From positions 70,573 through 112,334 of the forward strand of contig JAIBBU010000007.1 in the NCBI GenBank assembly GCA_019694515.1: DNA of 41,762 bases. The letters are read 5' to 3'. The translations under genes were made by a program, and so were the position numbers. This DNA comes from Oligoflexia bacterium. GTDB taxonomy: Bacteria; Bdellovibrionota_C; UBA2361; JBGSMV01. Below the pieces are notes generated by a model that did no database searches, had not been told where the DNA came from, and saw only the letters and a list, made by a program, of their open reading frames with translations. Below, piece after piece: positions 16,574-24,133 of this stretch. Numbering within the stretch: position 1 is the stretch's first letter; each line of letters begins with the position of its first letter.

Positions 16574-17305
16574 GTGAAGGAACCGATGTCGATCTCCGGT
16601 CGTGACCTGCTTGTGCTTGAGTACCAGAAATATGTCGAACATCTGGTTGCCAAGCTGGCACGCAGAATGAATTTGCCAAGCTCACAGCTGGATGAGTTCA
16701 TCTCTGCTGGCAATTTAGGTTTGGTCGAAGCCGCCGAACGTTTCGATCCAGCCAATGGCACGGACTTTCGCGCCTACGCTTTTCTGCGCATTCGGGGTGC
16801 CGTGATCGACACGATTCGTCGTATCTCATCTCTTTCCGGAAAGGCTTATAGACTCGCACGGGCTTTGGAGGCCGCGCATGACCTGCGGGAGCAGCAAGAG
16901 AGTCAGCGGCTGCTAGGAAAACCGGTGGCCGTAGATCCGGAGGCGGACCAGCGGCTCGCCGCAATTCTTGACTGCGTTGCCAAGGGCGCCTTGGCCTTCC
17001 GGCTCTCGTATTTCGACTGGGAAGGTCAGGCCCAGCATGGCGAGCGGCGACAACTTACACCTCATGAAGAGCTAGAGAAATCGGAAGCCAGACAACATCT
17101 AAAAGAGGTCGTGAGGACGCTGCCCGCTCGGGAGCGACAGCTAATTGAGGATTACTATTTCAATGGCAAGAGTTTTAAGGAGATCGGAAAAGGTCCGCCG
17201 GCTATTTCGAAGTCCTGGGTTTCTAAGATTCATGCCCGAGCGATAGATCGACTCCGCAAGCAGCTACTCAGGGAGCGTCACCGAGAAGACCGGGCTGCTT
17301 GTTAG
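16574..17305 (+). CDS. FliA/WhiG-type alternative sigma factor
   Basis: 243 residues from a GTG at 16574 that follows GGGGGAGG by 8 bases; an upstream GTG at 16529 and an ATG at 16586 are alternatives. Region 2 is clear (LPSSQLDEFISAGNLGLVEAAERFDP, then FRAYAFLRIRGAVIDTIRR), and region 4 reads LPARERQLIEDYYFNGKSFKEIGK followed by the helix-turn-helix SWVSKIHARAIDRLR. This layout is that of sigma-28. It is the first gene before sctJ and so probably directs a T3SS or surface regulon, a point not shown directly by the sequence. Confidence 0.9.
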   Translation: MKEPMSISGRDLLVLEYQKYVEHLVAKLARRMNLPSSQLDEFISAGNLGLVEAAERFDPANGTDFRAYAFLRIRGAVIDTIRRISSLSGKAYRLARALEAAHDLREQQESQRLLGKPVAVDPEADQRLAAILDCVAKGALAFRLSYFDWEGQAQHGERRQLTPHEELEKSEARQHLKEVVRTLPARERQLIEDYYFNGKSFKEIGKGPPAISKSWVSKIHARAIDRLRKQLLRERHREDRAAC

Positions 17306-17394
17306 CATCCCAGCTCGCAGTTGATCTGCATATCTTTTTGGGAAACTTCCTCTTCCGCGGCTCGAACAGCAACCTGCGAGTAGGAGGAATGCCG

Positions 17395-18168
17395 ATGATC
17401 GTAAGCAGATGGCAGAGAAGTGTATTGAGAATCGCACTGTGCTTGGGTTGTGCGGTGCTGTGCGGCTGCCGCGAAGAGCTGATTCATGGGCTTAGTGAGG
17501 GCAACGCTAATCGGCTCCTCGGCGAGTTAATTGAAGCAGGTTATGAGGTTGATAAGGTTCGGGATAGCGGTACGGGCTGGGCTCTCAGAGTGGAGAGCGC
17601 AGATGTGCCTGGTGCTCTGCGATTTATAAACCAGAGCCGTTTGGTTGAGCCGGAACGTCAGCCGGAATCGCGCGGCAATTCGTTAATACCGGACAAGGAG
17701 GAGCAACGGCTGCGCTCGGAGCATCTCTTAGCGCAGGAAATAGAGAATAGTCTGACCAGTCTATCAGGTGTCTTGCATGCGCGGGTGCACCTATATCGGC
17801 CGCTCGCAGGGGGGATGCTCGCGCCCCATCCCGTTTCGGGCCGCACAGGCAGCGCTGCCGTCCTTCTCACCACCGCAGATGAGTTGTCCGTGAGTCGCGA
17901 CGATATCGCGGCGTTGGTTAGCGGAGCAGCGGGTGTGGAGCAGGAAGCCGTCACCGTAGTACTAACACGGGTTTCGCAGCGTGTCTCAAACAGCCGACCG
18001 GAAATCCTCGCGCATAATACGAGCCAAGCTCGTCCTGCTAATTCGATAGAAGGGCTGCTTTCCGGACTGACTCGGGCCCAGCTATTGAATTGCACTATTG
18101 CGCTGCTGATCGGGGGTGCCGTGATGCTTGGAATTGCATTCAGCTTAAGCCGCCGCAATGGATACTGA
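17395..18168 (+). CDS. sctJ: T3SS inner-membrane ring lipoprotein SctJ
   Basis: 257 residues; ATG at 17395 chosen for its 7-base spacing from AGGAGG. Signal peptide ends in a lipobox-like VLCGC (Cys25). The periplasmic domains match the YscJ/FliF family: LSEGNANRLLGELIEAGYEVDK, and later LTSLSGVLHARVHLY with AAVLLTT and IAALVSGAAGVEQEAVTVVLT. A single C-terminal helix (about 230-250) anchors it. SctJ forms the inner MS-like ring. Its 3' end overlaps the next small gene by 11 bp. Confidence 0.9.
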   Translation: MIVSRWQRSVLRIALCLGCAVLCGCREELIHGLSEGNANRLLGELIEAGYEVDKVRDSGTGWALRVESADVPGALRFINQSRLVEPERQPESRGNSLIPDKEEQRLRSEHLLAQEIENSLTSLSGVLHARVHLYRPLAGGMLAPHPVSGRTGSAAVLLTTADELSVSRDDIAALVSGAAGVEQEAVTVVLTRVSQRVSNSRPEILAHNTSQARPANSIEGLLSGLTRAQLLNCTIALLIGGAVMLGIAFSLSRRNGY

Positions 18169-18367
18169 TCGAAAAAAACAGGATCCCAGGGAGACTTGGT
18201 GTGAAGCGCTCGCGGCCGCGATATTTCTCAGTGGGTTAGAATTGCCGGAATCAGGTTTAGCTGAAGATCTCCTGATCCAGGTAAAAGGAAAGTTGAACGA
18301 GCTTGGAAAGTTGAGTGAGAACTGGGCCATAGCGGCCAGCTGGGAAGCATTGAATGCTGCAGATTGA
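18158..18367 (+). CDS. Small T3SS-locus protein in the sctK/L position
   Basis: 69 residues, helical and mildly acidic, without membrane segments. It overlaps sctJ upstream by 11 bp and sctQ downstream by 14 bp, a tight packing that argues it is translated. By position it could be a reduced SctK or an adaptor to the SctQ pods, but I see no sequence motif that proves this. Confidence 0.55.
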   Translation: MDTDRKKQDPRETWCEALAAAIFLSGLELPESGLAEDLLIQVKGKLNELGKLSENWAIAASWEALNAAD

Positions 18368-19208
18368 GGCTCGAGTCTCGCGATTGCTCTCTGAGCTCGC
18401 GGGGGCAACAATCTACGCGATTACCCGCCGCATCTCCGGCGGTCTCGGGGCAGGAGAGCGCGTCATTGGCATGACGATCTCGGACGGGTCACTCCTGGTC
18501 ACCTCTGGGGTCTTTACGCAAACGCCGCCCGGCATCCCGCATTTTGAGTTATTAGTGCGGCTGCTGCATCGTTGTGTATGGCTCAAAGCTGCGCATCCGG
18601 ACCTTGCCTCATTGCGATTGACCAATGAGGAGCCGCTGCTCGAAGGCAGCTCGTGTCTGGATTTATATCAGTGGAAAAAGGACCGATGGATGCGGGTTGG
18701 GCGAGCCCTCTATCAGGGCGCGACGGAAGACACCAAAGCCACCAGAGATGCCGGATATCAGCTCCAGTTAAGCCGTCTGGTTAGACAAGATTATCTGTTG
18801 CGAGTCGCACTGATTTCTACTTCCACGGAGCAGATCCTTGCCGAGGAGCTGCCAGCCCGCCTTGTTTCGGTCTGTCGGGGTATGCCGATTGATGGGTATT
18901 TGCGTTTCGAAACGGGTGGGGCCGAGTTTAGAGTTACGGAGAAAAAAATGGACACAAAGGAGACTCAACAATTACAGGGTGAGGTTGTCTCGCCGCATCT
19001 ACTGCTCGGGAACATCTCCCTCTCAATCGAAGAGATTCTAGCGCTGCGCCCTGGAGAGATCGTGCAGTTCGATCTGCCGTCGCCCTTGGAGGTCGCGGTT
19101 GCGCTTGGAAGCGCTGAGTGGGCGAAAGCCGATTTGACGATCGAAGCCGGCCAGGCCCACTTAAAAATTAGAACTTTATCAATTTTTGAGGAAACTTCGG
19201 AAACGTAG
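18354..19208 (+). CDS. sctQ: T3SS cytoplasmic sorting-platform protein SctQ (SpoA domain)
   Basis: 284 residues. The C-terminal quarter (about 212-278) is a SpoA/FliN-type domain: LLLGNISLSIEEILALRPGE, then IVQFDLPSPLEVAVALG and the closing AHLKIRTLSIFEE. The N-terminal 200 residues are divergent, as is usual for SctQ. It should form the pods of the sorting platform with SctK and SctL. An internal ATG at 18948 with its own ribosome-binding site would give the separate SctQ-C product known in Yersinia, Salmonella and Shigella homologues. Confidence 0.82.
   Translation: MLQIEARVSRLLSELAGATIYAITRRISGGLGAGERVIGMTISDGSLLVTSGVFTQTPPGIPHFELLVRLLHRCVWLKAAHPDLASLRLTNEEPLLEGSSCLDLYQWKKDRWMRVGRALYQGATEDTKATRDAGYQLQLSRLVRQDYLLRVALISTSTEQILAEELPARLVSVCRGMPIDGYLRFETGGAEFRVTEKKMDTKETQQLQGEVVSPHLLLGNISLSIEEILALRPGEIVQFDLPSPLEVAVALGSAEWAKADLTIEAGQAHLKIRTLSIFEETSET
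18937..18950 (+). promoter_or_regulatory. Internal ribosome-binding site and start for SctQ-C
   Basis: CGGAG (18937-18941) is followed after six A residues by ATG at 18948, in frame with sctQ at residue 199, just before the SpoA domain. Initiation here gives an 86-residue C-terminal protein ending at 19208, as in SpaO, YscQ and Spa33. Confidence 0.6.
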
Positions 19209-19248
19209 CGACGAACCATTAGATGACTTAATTTTTGGGAGGTCCAGA

Positions 19249-19563
19249 ATGAGCGGCATCGATGCGTTGCGACCGAATCTTGCAGAGTTAGCAAGCGGCC
19301 GAATCGGAAGATTCATTCCTGAACCGCGCAGCAGTTTAAAGTTGGGGTCGGCCTTTCGGAACGTGGCCGGTGGCTTGGCGCGCGCCTTCGGGTCAGCTGC
19401 GTCTACGGGAGCTACGGTTGGCATAGACCCGGAATATGCAGAGCTGATTAAGCAGCAAATCGAGGTGCAGCAGCAGATGCAGCTGGTCTCGATGGTTTCA
19501 AATCTTGAAAAGTCGCGGCATGAGACCCAGATGGCGGCGATTCGAAACGTTCGGGTGGGTTAA
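19249..19563 (+). CDS. Small T3SS protein, possible inner-rod/needle-type subunit
   Basis: 104 residues; the ATG at 19249 follows GGGAGG at good spacing. The C-terminal third is a strongly helical, Gln-rich segment (YAELIKQQIEVQQQMQLVS, continuing MVSNLEKSRHETQMAAIRN). The VSMVS stretch followed by a terminal amphipathic helix recalls PrgJ/MxiI inner-rod proteins of about 100 residues. It sits between sctQ and sctV. The match is short, so the assignment is tentative; a chaperone or export-gate accessory is possible. Confidence 0.6.
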   Translation: MSGIDALRPNLAELASGRIGRFIPEPRSSLKLGSAFRNVAGGLARAFGSAASTGATVGIDPEYAELIKQQIEVQQQMQLVSMVSNLEKSRHETQMAAIRNVRVG

Positions 19564-19571
19564 GCGCAGCG

Positions 19572-21413
19572 ATGGGCGCAGAGCTGCTCTTACCCTTGGG
19601 GATTGTAGCGGCAACGGCCAGTATGATTGTGCCGTTGCCGCCGCATCTGTTGGACCTCTTATTGACCGCAAATCTGGCGTTTGCCTTAATCTTGCTGGTC
19701 ACCGTGATTTACCTGAGCGAGCCGGTAAAGCTTTCTACTTTGCCCGGTCTGTTGCTTTTAGCGACGCTTTTTCGTCTGGCACTTAACATTTCGACTACGC
19801 GCCTTATTCTCGCCGATGGAGACGCAGGCGATGTGGTGCGAAGCTTTGGACAGGTCGTTACCAGCGGAAATTTGCTGGTTGGGATCGTGGTTTTCCTAGT
19901 TATCTCCTTAGTTCAATTCCTTGTGATTGCCAAAGGATCTGAGCGGGTCGCCGAAGTAGCAGCGCGTTTCACCTTAGATGCACTTCCCGGCAAGCAAATG
20001 TCGATTGATGCCGATGTACGCTCGGGGTTGATCGACTTTCAGAACGCCCGGGACAAACGTCAAGAACTTCAGATTGAATCCCGTTTCTATGGCGCACTGG
20101 ACGGGGCGATGAAATTTATTAAGGGTGATGCGATTGCCGGAATGGTTATTGTAGCCGTCAACATCGTAGGCGGCATCCTAAGCGGGCTCCTATACCACGG
20201 CTATGGCGTAGCCGAAGCACTAAATCAATATACGATCCTAACTATTGGAGATGGTTTGCTCTCTCAGATTCCTTCGCTTCTCAATTCTCTGGCTGCGGGA
20301 ATGGTGGTTACTCGAGTTTCACGTGGAGATGGCGGGACTTTGGCAGGCGACCTGATTGGCCAGATGGCGCAAGCTAGCGCGGCGCGGCTCGTTATCGGTA
20401 TTTTGGCATTAGCTGCCGGGGTGATCTCCGGCTTGCCGACATTGCCATTCGTATTAATCGGTGCGCTGCTTGTGTTTTCAACCCGCATCTCTAGAAGACG
20501 CAAGCGTGGTCAACCCGCCCCTCCAACTGAGCCGTTCAAACCCCGACCACCACCACTTTTACAGCTTGAATTCGGCGCGGCGCTTAAACCCCTAATCAAA
20601 TCCCCGGCAGCGCTGGGCGAGATGTTGGAAAAATTTCGTCGTAGCACTTACAACGAAATGGGACTTTTTCTTCTAGTTCCCGAAATTCAATTTGTAACTG
20701 CGCTGGAGTCTGAATTCGTACTGAGGCTACGCGGAGTTCCGATCCATCGATCGCCGATCGACACTTCGGACGAGGATAAGATTTTTAATTCTGTCCTTGA
20801 AATTCTCCTGAGTAATGTGAGGCGATTTGCACCGGAGTTGGTTGATGACGTGCTGACTCGGCGCACATTGGACGCTTTTGAGCGACAGGCGCCAGAGTTG
20901 GTAGCTGCAGTTGTACCGGGTACCATCAGCATGACTATGTTGACGGAAATCTTGCGATCGCTGCTTAGAGAAGGCATCCCGATCTCAAATCTTGATCTAA
21001 TTTTGCAAGCCATAGCCGAAGCGGGAGCACGTGTGCAGCATGAACGCGGGTTGCTGGAAGAGGTTAGAATTGCGCTAAGGCGGATCATATGCGGGAAGCT
21101 TGCACAGGGCGCGAACCGCTTAGATGGCTGGATCCTGCACCCCGAGACAGATCTAATAATTTCAGCAGCAGAGCGCGAAAAGACGCCTCTTGATCCTGAG
21201 TTGTTGGCTACTATATTGCGAGAGCTGCCTCAAGCTGGGTCGGCGCAGGTGTTGATCTGTTCACGTGCAAGTCGCCGTCTCCTAGCGGAGTTTTGCGCAA
21301 TCAGGAATCGCAACGTCCACGTTGTAGCGCATGATGAAATAGTGGACTCGGTGCAGGTGCACAGTCTGGGCCTGATTGGATTTGCTGCGCGGGAGGAACA
21401 GCTAGCGGCATGA
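19572..21413 (+). CDS. sctV: T3SS export-gate protein SctV (FlhA/InvA/YscV family)
   Basis: 613 residues, shorter than the usual 680-710. About eight membrane helices occupy residues 1-305. The family signature in the cytoplasmic loop is well kept (FTLDALPGKQMSIDADVRSG, then LIDFQNARDKRQELQIESRF). The cytoplasmic ring-forming domain covers about 325-613 and seems shortened, accounting for the reduced length. SctV forms the nonameric export gate. It starts 8 bp after the previous gene and its TGA overlaps the next start (ATGA). Homology to flagellar FlhA is inherent, but neighbours SctJ/SctQ favour an injectisome-type system. Confidence 0.92.
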   Translation: MGAELLLPLGIVAATASMIVPLPPHLLDLLLTANLAFALILLVTVIYLSEPVKLSTLPGLLLLATLFRLALNISTTRLILADGDAGDVVRSFGQVVTSGNLLVGIVVFLVISLVQFLVIAKGSERVAEVAARFTLDALPGKQMSIDADVRSGLIDFQNARDKRQELQIESRFYGALDGAMKFIKGDAIAGMVIVAVNIVGGILSGLLYHGYGVAEALNQYTILTIGDGLLSQIPSLLNSLAAGMVVTRVSRGDGGTLAGDLIGQMAQASAARLVIGILALAAGVISGLPTLPFVLIGALLVFSTRISRRRKRGQPAPPTEPFKPRPPPLLQLEFGAALKPLIKSPAALGEMLEKFRRSTYNEMGLFLLVPEIQFVTALESEFVLRLRGVPIHRSPIDTSDEDKIFNSVLEILLSNVRRFAPELVDDVLTRRTLDAFERQAPELVAAVVPGTISMTMLTEILRSLLREGIPISNLDLILQAIAEAGARVQHERGLLEEVRIALRRIICGKLAQGANRLDGWILHPETDLIISAAEREKTPLDPELLATILRELPQAGSAQVLICSRASRRLLAEFCAIRNRNVHVVAHDEIVDSVQVHSLGLIGFAAREEQLAA

Positions 21414-21952
21414 GATGTATTATGCTGCTCGTTTTGGCAGTCGTGGTAAACGGGTGTATGGAGCCGCAGCCGCCGGGAGCAGCGTCTATTAGCCAGGCCT
21501 TGAATCTGGTAGATCAGGGCACCTTAATGCTTAGAGAGGGCGACCTTCACCGTGCGCAAGGCAGTTTTGAGAGCTCTTGGGAGATCGTGCCCTCTCCCCA
21601 GGCACTGGATGGTCAAGGGTGCGTGGCTTTCTTGCACGGGGAATTTGGCGCCGCTGAACGGTACTTTAGGCGGGCCTATTCTGAATTTGAAAAATATCCG
21701 GAGGCCTTGGCCAATTTGGCCCTGCTTTATGAGGCCACGGGGAGGAGATCGGCTGCCGACTCAGCCTATAGATTGGCGCTCCGCGAGGCGCCTGCAAATT
21801 TTCGCGGACGTAATAACTATGCTGTCTTCCTGAGGGATTCCGGGGCTGGTCCAGGGAAGGTATTAAAGGAGCTATTTAAGGCCGAGGCGGTTGAGAAACA
21901 TCCTATGATCACGGAGAATATAAGCTACCTTGAGGAAAATTCAGATGAGTAA
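21410..21952 (+). CDS. TPR lipoprotein of the T3SS operon
   Basis: 180 residues. A short signal ends at VVNGC (Cys16). Three or four TPR-like helical pairs follow: ALNLVDQGTLMLREGDLHRA, YFRRAYSEFEKYPEALANLALLYEATG and SAYRLALREAPANFRGRNNYAVFL. Overlap with sctV implies coupled expression. TPR lipoproteins of the PilW/PilF type assist assembly of outer-membrane secretins, so a pilotin-like role is reasonable but inferred. Confidence 0.7.
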   Translation: MRCIMLLVLAVVVNGCMEPQPPGAASISQALNLVDQGTLMLREGDLHRAQGSFESSWEIVPSPQALDGQGCVAFLHGEFGAAERYFRRAYSEFEKYPEALANLALLYEATGRRSAADSAYRLALREAPANFRGRNNYAVFLRDSGAGPGKVLKELFKAEAVEKHPMITENISYLEENSDE

Positions 21953-22271
21953 ACCAGAAGGGAAAAAGCGTAATCAAGATTCTCATAAAGTTCTGCAGTT
22001 TGACCCGGCGCTGCGTACGCGAAGGGCGGTTACTAAGCTCCCTAATGAGATGCAGGAACGGGTAACCTTCTGGAAAGATGAAATTGAAGCGCTGCGGGAG
22101 GAGCGTTTCGCGTCGATTGAGCAGGCGCTGCAGACCTTGATTGCACGGGTGACCGCGAGACTCGAGGATGGCAGTAAGGGATCTGACGGAGAGCGAGAAT
22201 TTCTTTATGATTTACTATCTACTGATCCGGGGGTAGTCGAGTACCTAAAGTCGGTACTTAAGATTGATTAA
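21945..22271 (+). CDS. Hypothetical cytosolic protein at the end of the T3SS operon
   Basis: 108 residues from the ATG at 21945, which follows GAGGAAAA and overlaps the TPR gene by 8 bp. Charged and mostly helical; the central part (about 37-70) could form a coiled coil. No known motif. It overlaps the convergent receiver-protein gene by 14 bp. A T3SS regulator or chaperone is possible from position only. Confidence 0.6.
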   Translation: MSKPEGKKRNQDSHKVLQFDPALRTRRAVTKLPNEMQERVTFWKDEIEALREERFASIEQALQTLIARVTARLEDGSKGSDGEREFLYDLLSTDPGVVEYLKSVLKID

Positions 22272-23064
22272 CGTCCGGCGGATCGCTCGTCTCAAGCGCC
22301 TCAATATCCGACTTTTTAAGTGCCTGACTGGCGTGGCGGGTATTATCAAGACGGCGTCTGACCTTGCCGAGACGTGTGGCCGGCTCTTCTGCTCGCGCCG
22401 CTGCGAAATCAATAAGTGAAGCCAACAATGCGTCCTCTCCGCCCTGGGCAAACATCCTAGCGATCTCCATGGCGCGCTTCAGCGCGGCTTGACGCTTGGG
22501 AAGCTCACGTCTGGCAGTTTCGAAAGTTTGAGACTGCTTCATGATTGTGCTTAGCCGCCCCAAGCTGTTCATTACCAAAGCCGCGAGTGCTTCGTTGCGG
22601 GTTTTAGCAAAGAGAATTGAATCCGAAATCGGATCACCTTTGGTGGACCAGATGATGGCCTCGTCCACGCTGTGAGTAGTGAACGGTTTTACTAGATATC
22701 CGCGGGCCCCCATGATCAGCAGGTCAAAAACCTCGTCGACGGTCGGCTCATACGAAGTGGGTATGGCGATGATGCGGCTGTCAATCTGAAGCGCCTTAGT
22801 TAGGAATTCTTTGACCTGCATGCTGGTGCGGCGGGCTTCAAAGATGATGTGAGAGAAGGGGCGCTCCTCGATGCGGGTCAACGCGGTAGTGTGGTTGGGT
22901 GCATCAACGACCTGTCCGAAATCTAGCGATGTTAGAGTTTGTCGAAGGCGGTTGCGGGTGCTTGAGTCGGTCTCCACCACCAGGATTGTAGCGCTTTGAC
23001 GTTCGCGCGCGGTCATGATCGGCGTAGCGCCGCGCTGAAAGAGTTTGCTGAAATCAATCGCCAT
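22258..23064 (-). CDS. Degenerate response-regulator receiver protein with helical C-terminal half
   Basis: 268 residues. Residues about 26-145 follow the receiver fold: ILVVETDSSTRNRLRQTL at the start, VDEVFDLLIMGARGYLVKPF at the end with the conserved Lys. The phospho-acceptor Asp is replaced by Glu (HIIFEARRT, about residue 76), so it is unlikely to be phosphorylated and may mimic the active state. Residues 165-268 are helical and highly charged with no recognised output domain. Convergent with the T3SS operon and divergent from another receiver gene. Confidence 0.72.
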   Translation of the reverse strand: MAIDFSKLFQRGATPIMTARERQSATILVVETDSSTRNRLRQTLTSLDFGQVVDAPNHTTALTRIEERPFSHIIFEARRTSMQVKEFLTKALQIDSRIIAIPTSYEPTVDEVFDLLIMGARGYLVKPFTTHSVDEAIIWSTKGDPISDSILFAKTRNEALAALVMNSLGRLSTIMKQSQTFETARRELPKRQAALKRAMEIARMFAQGGEDALLASLIDFAAARAEEPATRLGKVRRRLDNTRHASQALKKSDIEALETSDPPDVNQS

Positions 23065-23183
23065 TAAGGCTTCTCTGGTAAGATAGCTTTTCCCTATGTA
23101 TTATCGACTCGAAGAAAGACTTTCTTTATCAGTAGGTTAGGCGCACGCTGCGCCTAATTGCCTGATATTCTTAACATTAACGA

Positions 23184-23897
23184 ATGTCTGACACTAATAA
23201 ACGCCGAATCCTGGTCGCGGATGACGATCCTGATATCCGGGTAATTATCAATGGCGTTATCTCTTTATTGGGCTGTGATGTGATCGAGGCAGCGGACGGC
23301 AAGGCCGCGCTTGAAATCTGCAGCTCCACTCCACCCGACCTTGCGATACTCGATATCATGATGCCTGAGGCCACCGGGACAGAAGTTTGCCAGGCCATTA
23401 AGAAGCAGCAAGGCGGGACTTTAATTCCTGTGATCATGCTAACTGCGAAAGATAGTGTGCAAGACAAGGTCGATGCGTTCGAACTCGGCGCGGACGATTA
23501 TCTCACCAAGCCCTTCAACTACCAGGAATTGCAGGCACGGGTGAAGGCGCATCTGCGCATCCGGGATCTTAATCTGAGTTTGCAGCAGAAGAACTCTGAG
23601 CTGTCGGCGGCACAGGAAAAACTGGTTCAACAGGAACGCCAGCTCCTGGTGATGCAGCTAGCCGGGACAGCTGCACATCAGCTCGGGCAACCGCTGGCTG
23701 CCATCATGCTTAACTGCCACCTGTTGGAAACCACTAAGCCCGAGGAGCCCAAGTTTAAGGGCGCTCTCGCGGCGATCAAGTCCGACTCGCGCCGTATGGC
23801 AGAGATGATTGAAAAGCTTAAGACAGTCGATGCGGGGAGCACCGAGCGCTACTTCACTGGCACTGACATTCTCGACCTCGAAAAATCCAAACCCTAA
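23184..23897 (+). CDS. Receiver domain fused to histidine-kinase dimerisation domain, no ATPase domain
   Basis: 237 residues. Residues 8-125 form a complete receiver: DDD acidic cluster at 13-15, phospho-Asp in LAILDIMMPEATG, Thr in VIMLTAKDS and Lys in YLTKPFN. A coiled linker (about 130-155) leads to a DHp-like H-box, GTAAHQLGQPLAAIMLNCH, in which His is followed by the usual Q-L-x-Q-P-L pattern. No N, G1 or G2 box follows; the frame ends about 70 residues later. It may relay phosphate or depend on another kinase for ATP-driven phosphorylation. Confidence 0.8.
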   Translation: MSDTNKRRILVADDDPDIRVIINGVISLLGCDVIEAADGKAALEICSSTPPDLAILDIMMPEATGTEVCQAIKKQQGGTLIPVIMLTAKDSVQDKVDAFELGADDYLTKPFNYQELQARVKAHLRIRDLNLSLQQKNSELSAAQEKLVQQERQLLVMQLAGTAAHQLGQPLAAIMLNCHLLETTKPEEPKFKGALAAIKSDSRRMAEMIEKLKTVDAGSTERYFTGTDILDLEKSKP

Positions 23898-24133
23898 AAA
23901 AAATTGGTTGATATCAACTTTCCGGGAGTCGCTGAAATTTGGAGGAATTGGGCAAGTCCGGTTCTCGGATCGATCGAATTATTCGCCTGATTCTGTACCG
24001 AAATCACCTAGGCTGTAAGAATTTTCCACCCGTCACGCCGATTCGCACACTGAGCCGTTTATTCCCTTGTGCCGTACATAGATCTCGACACTAAGACCTG
24101 AAATCCTTTTTTGTCGAACGAGGTCAGGTATCG

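Noticed and set aside
23907..23918. Perfect 12-bp palindrome GTTGATATCAAC after the receiver-DHp gene
   Set aside because: Too short for a terminator, no T-tract, and no regulator gene nearby to link with it.
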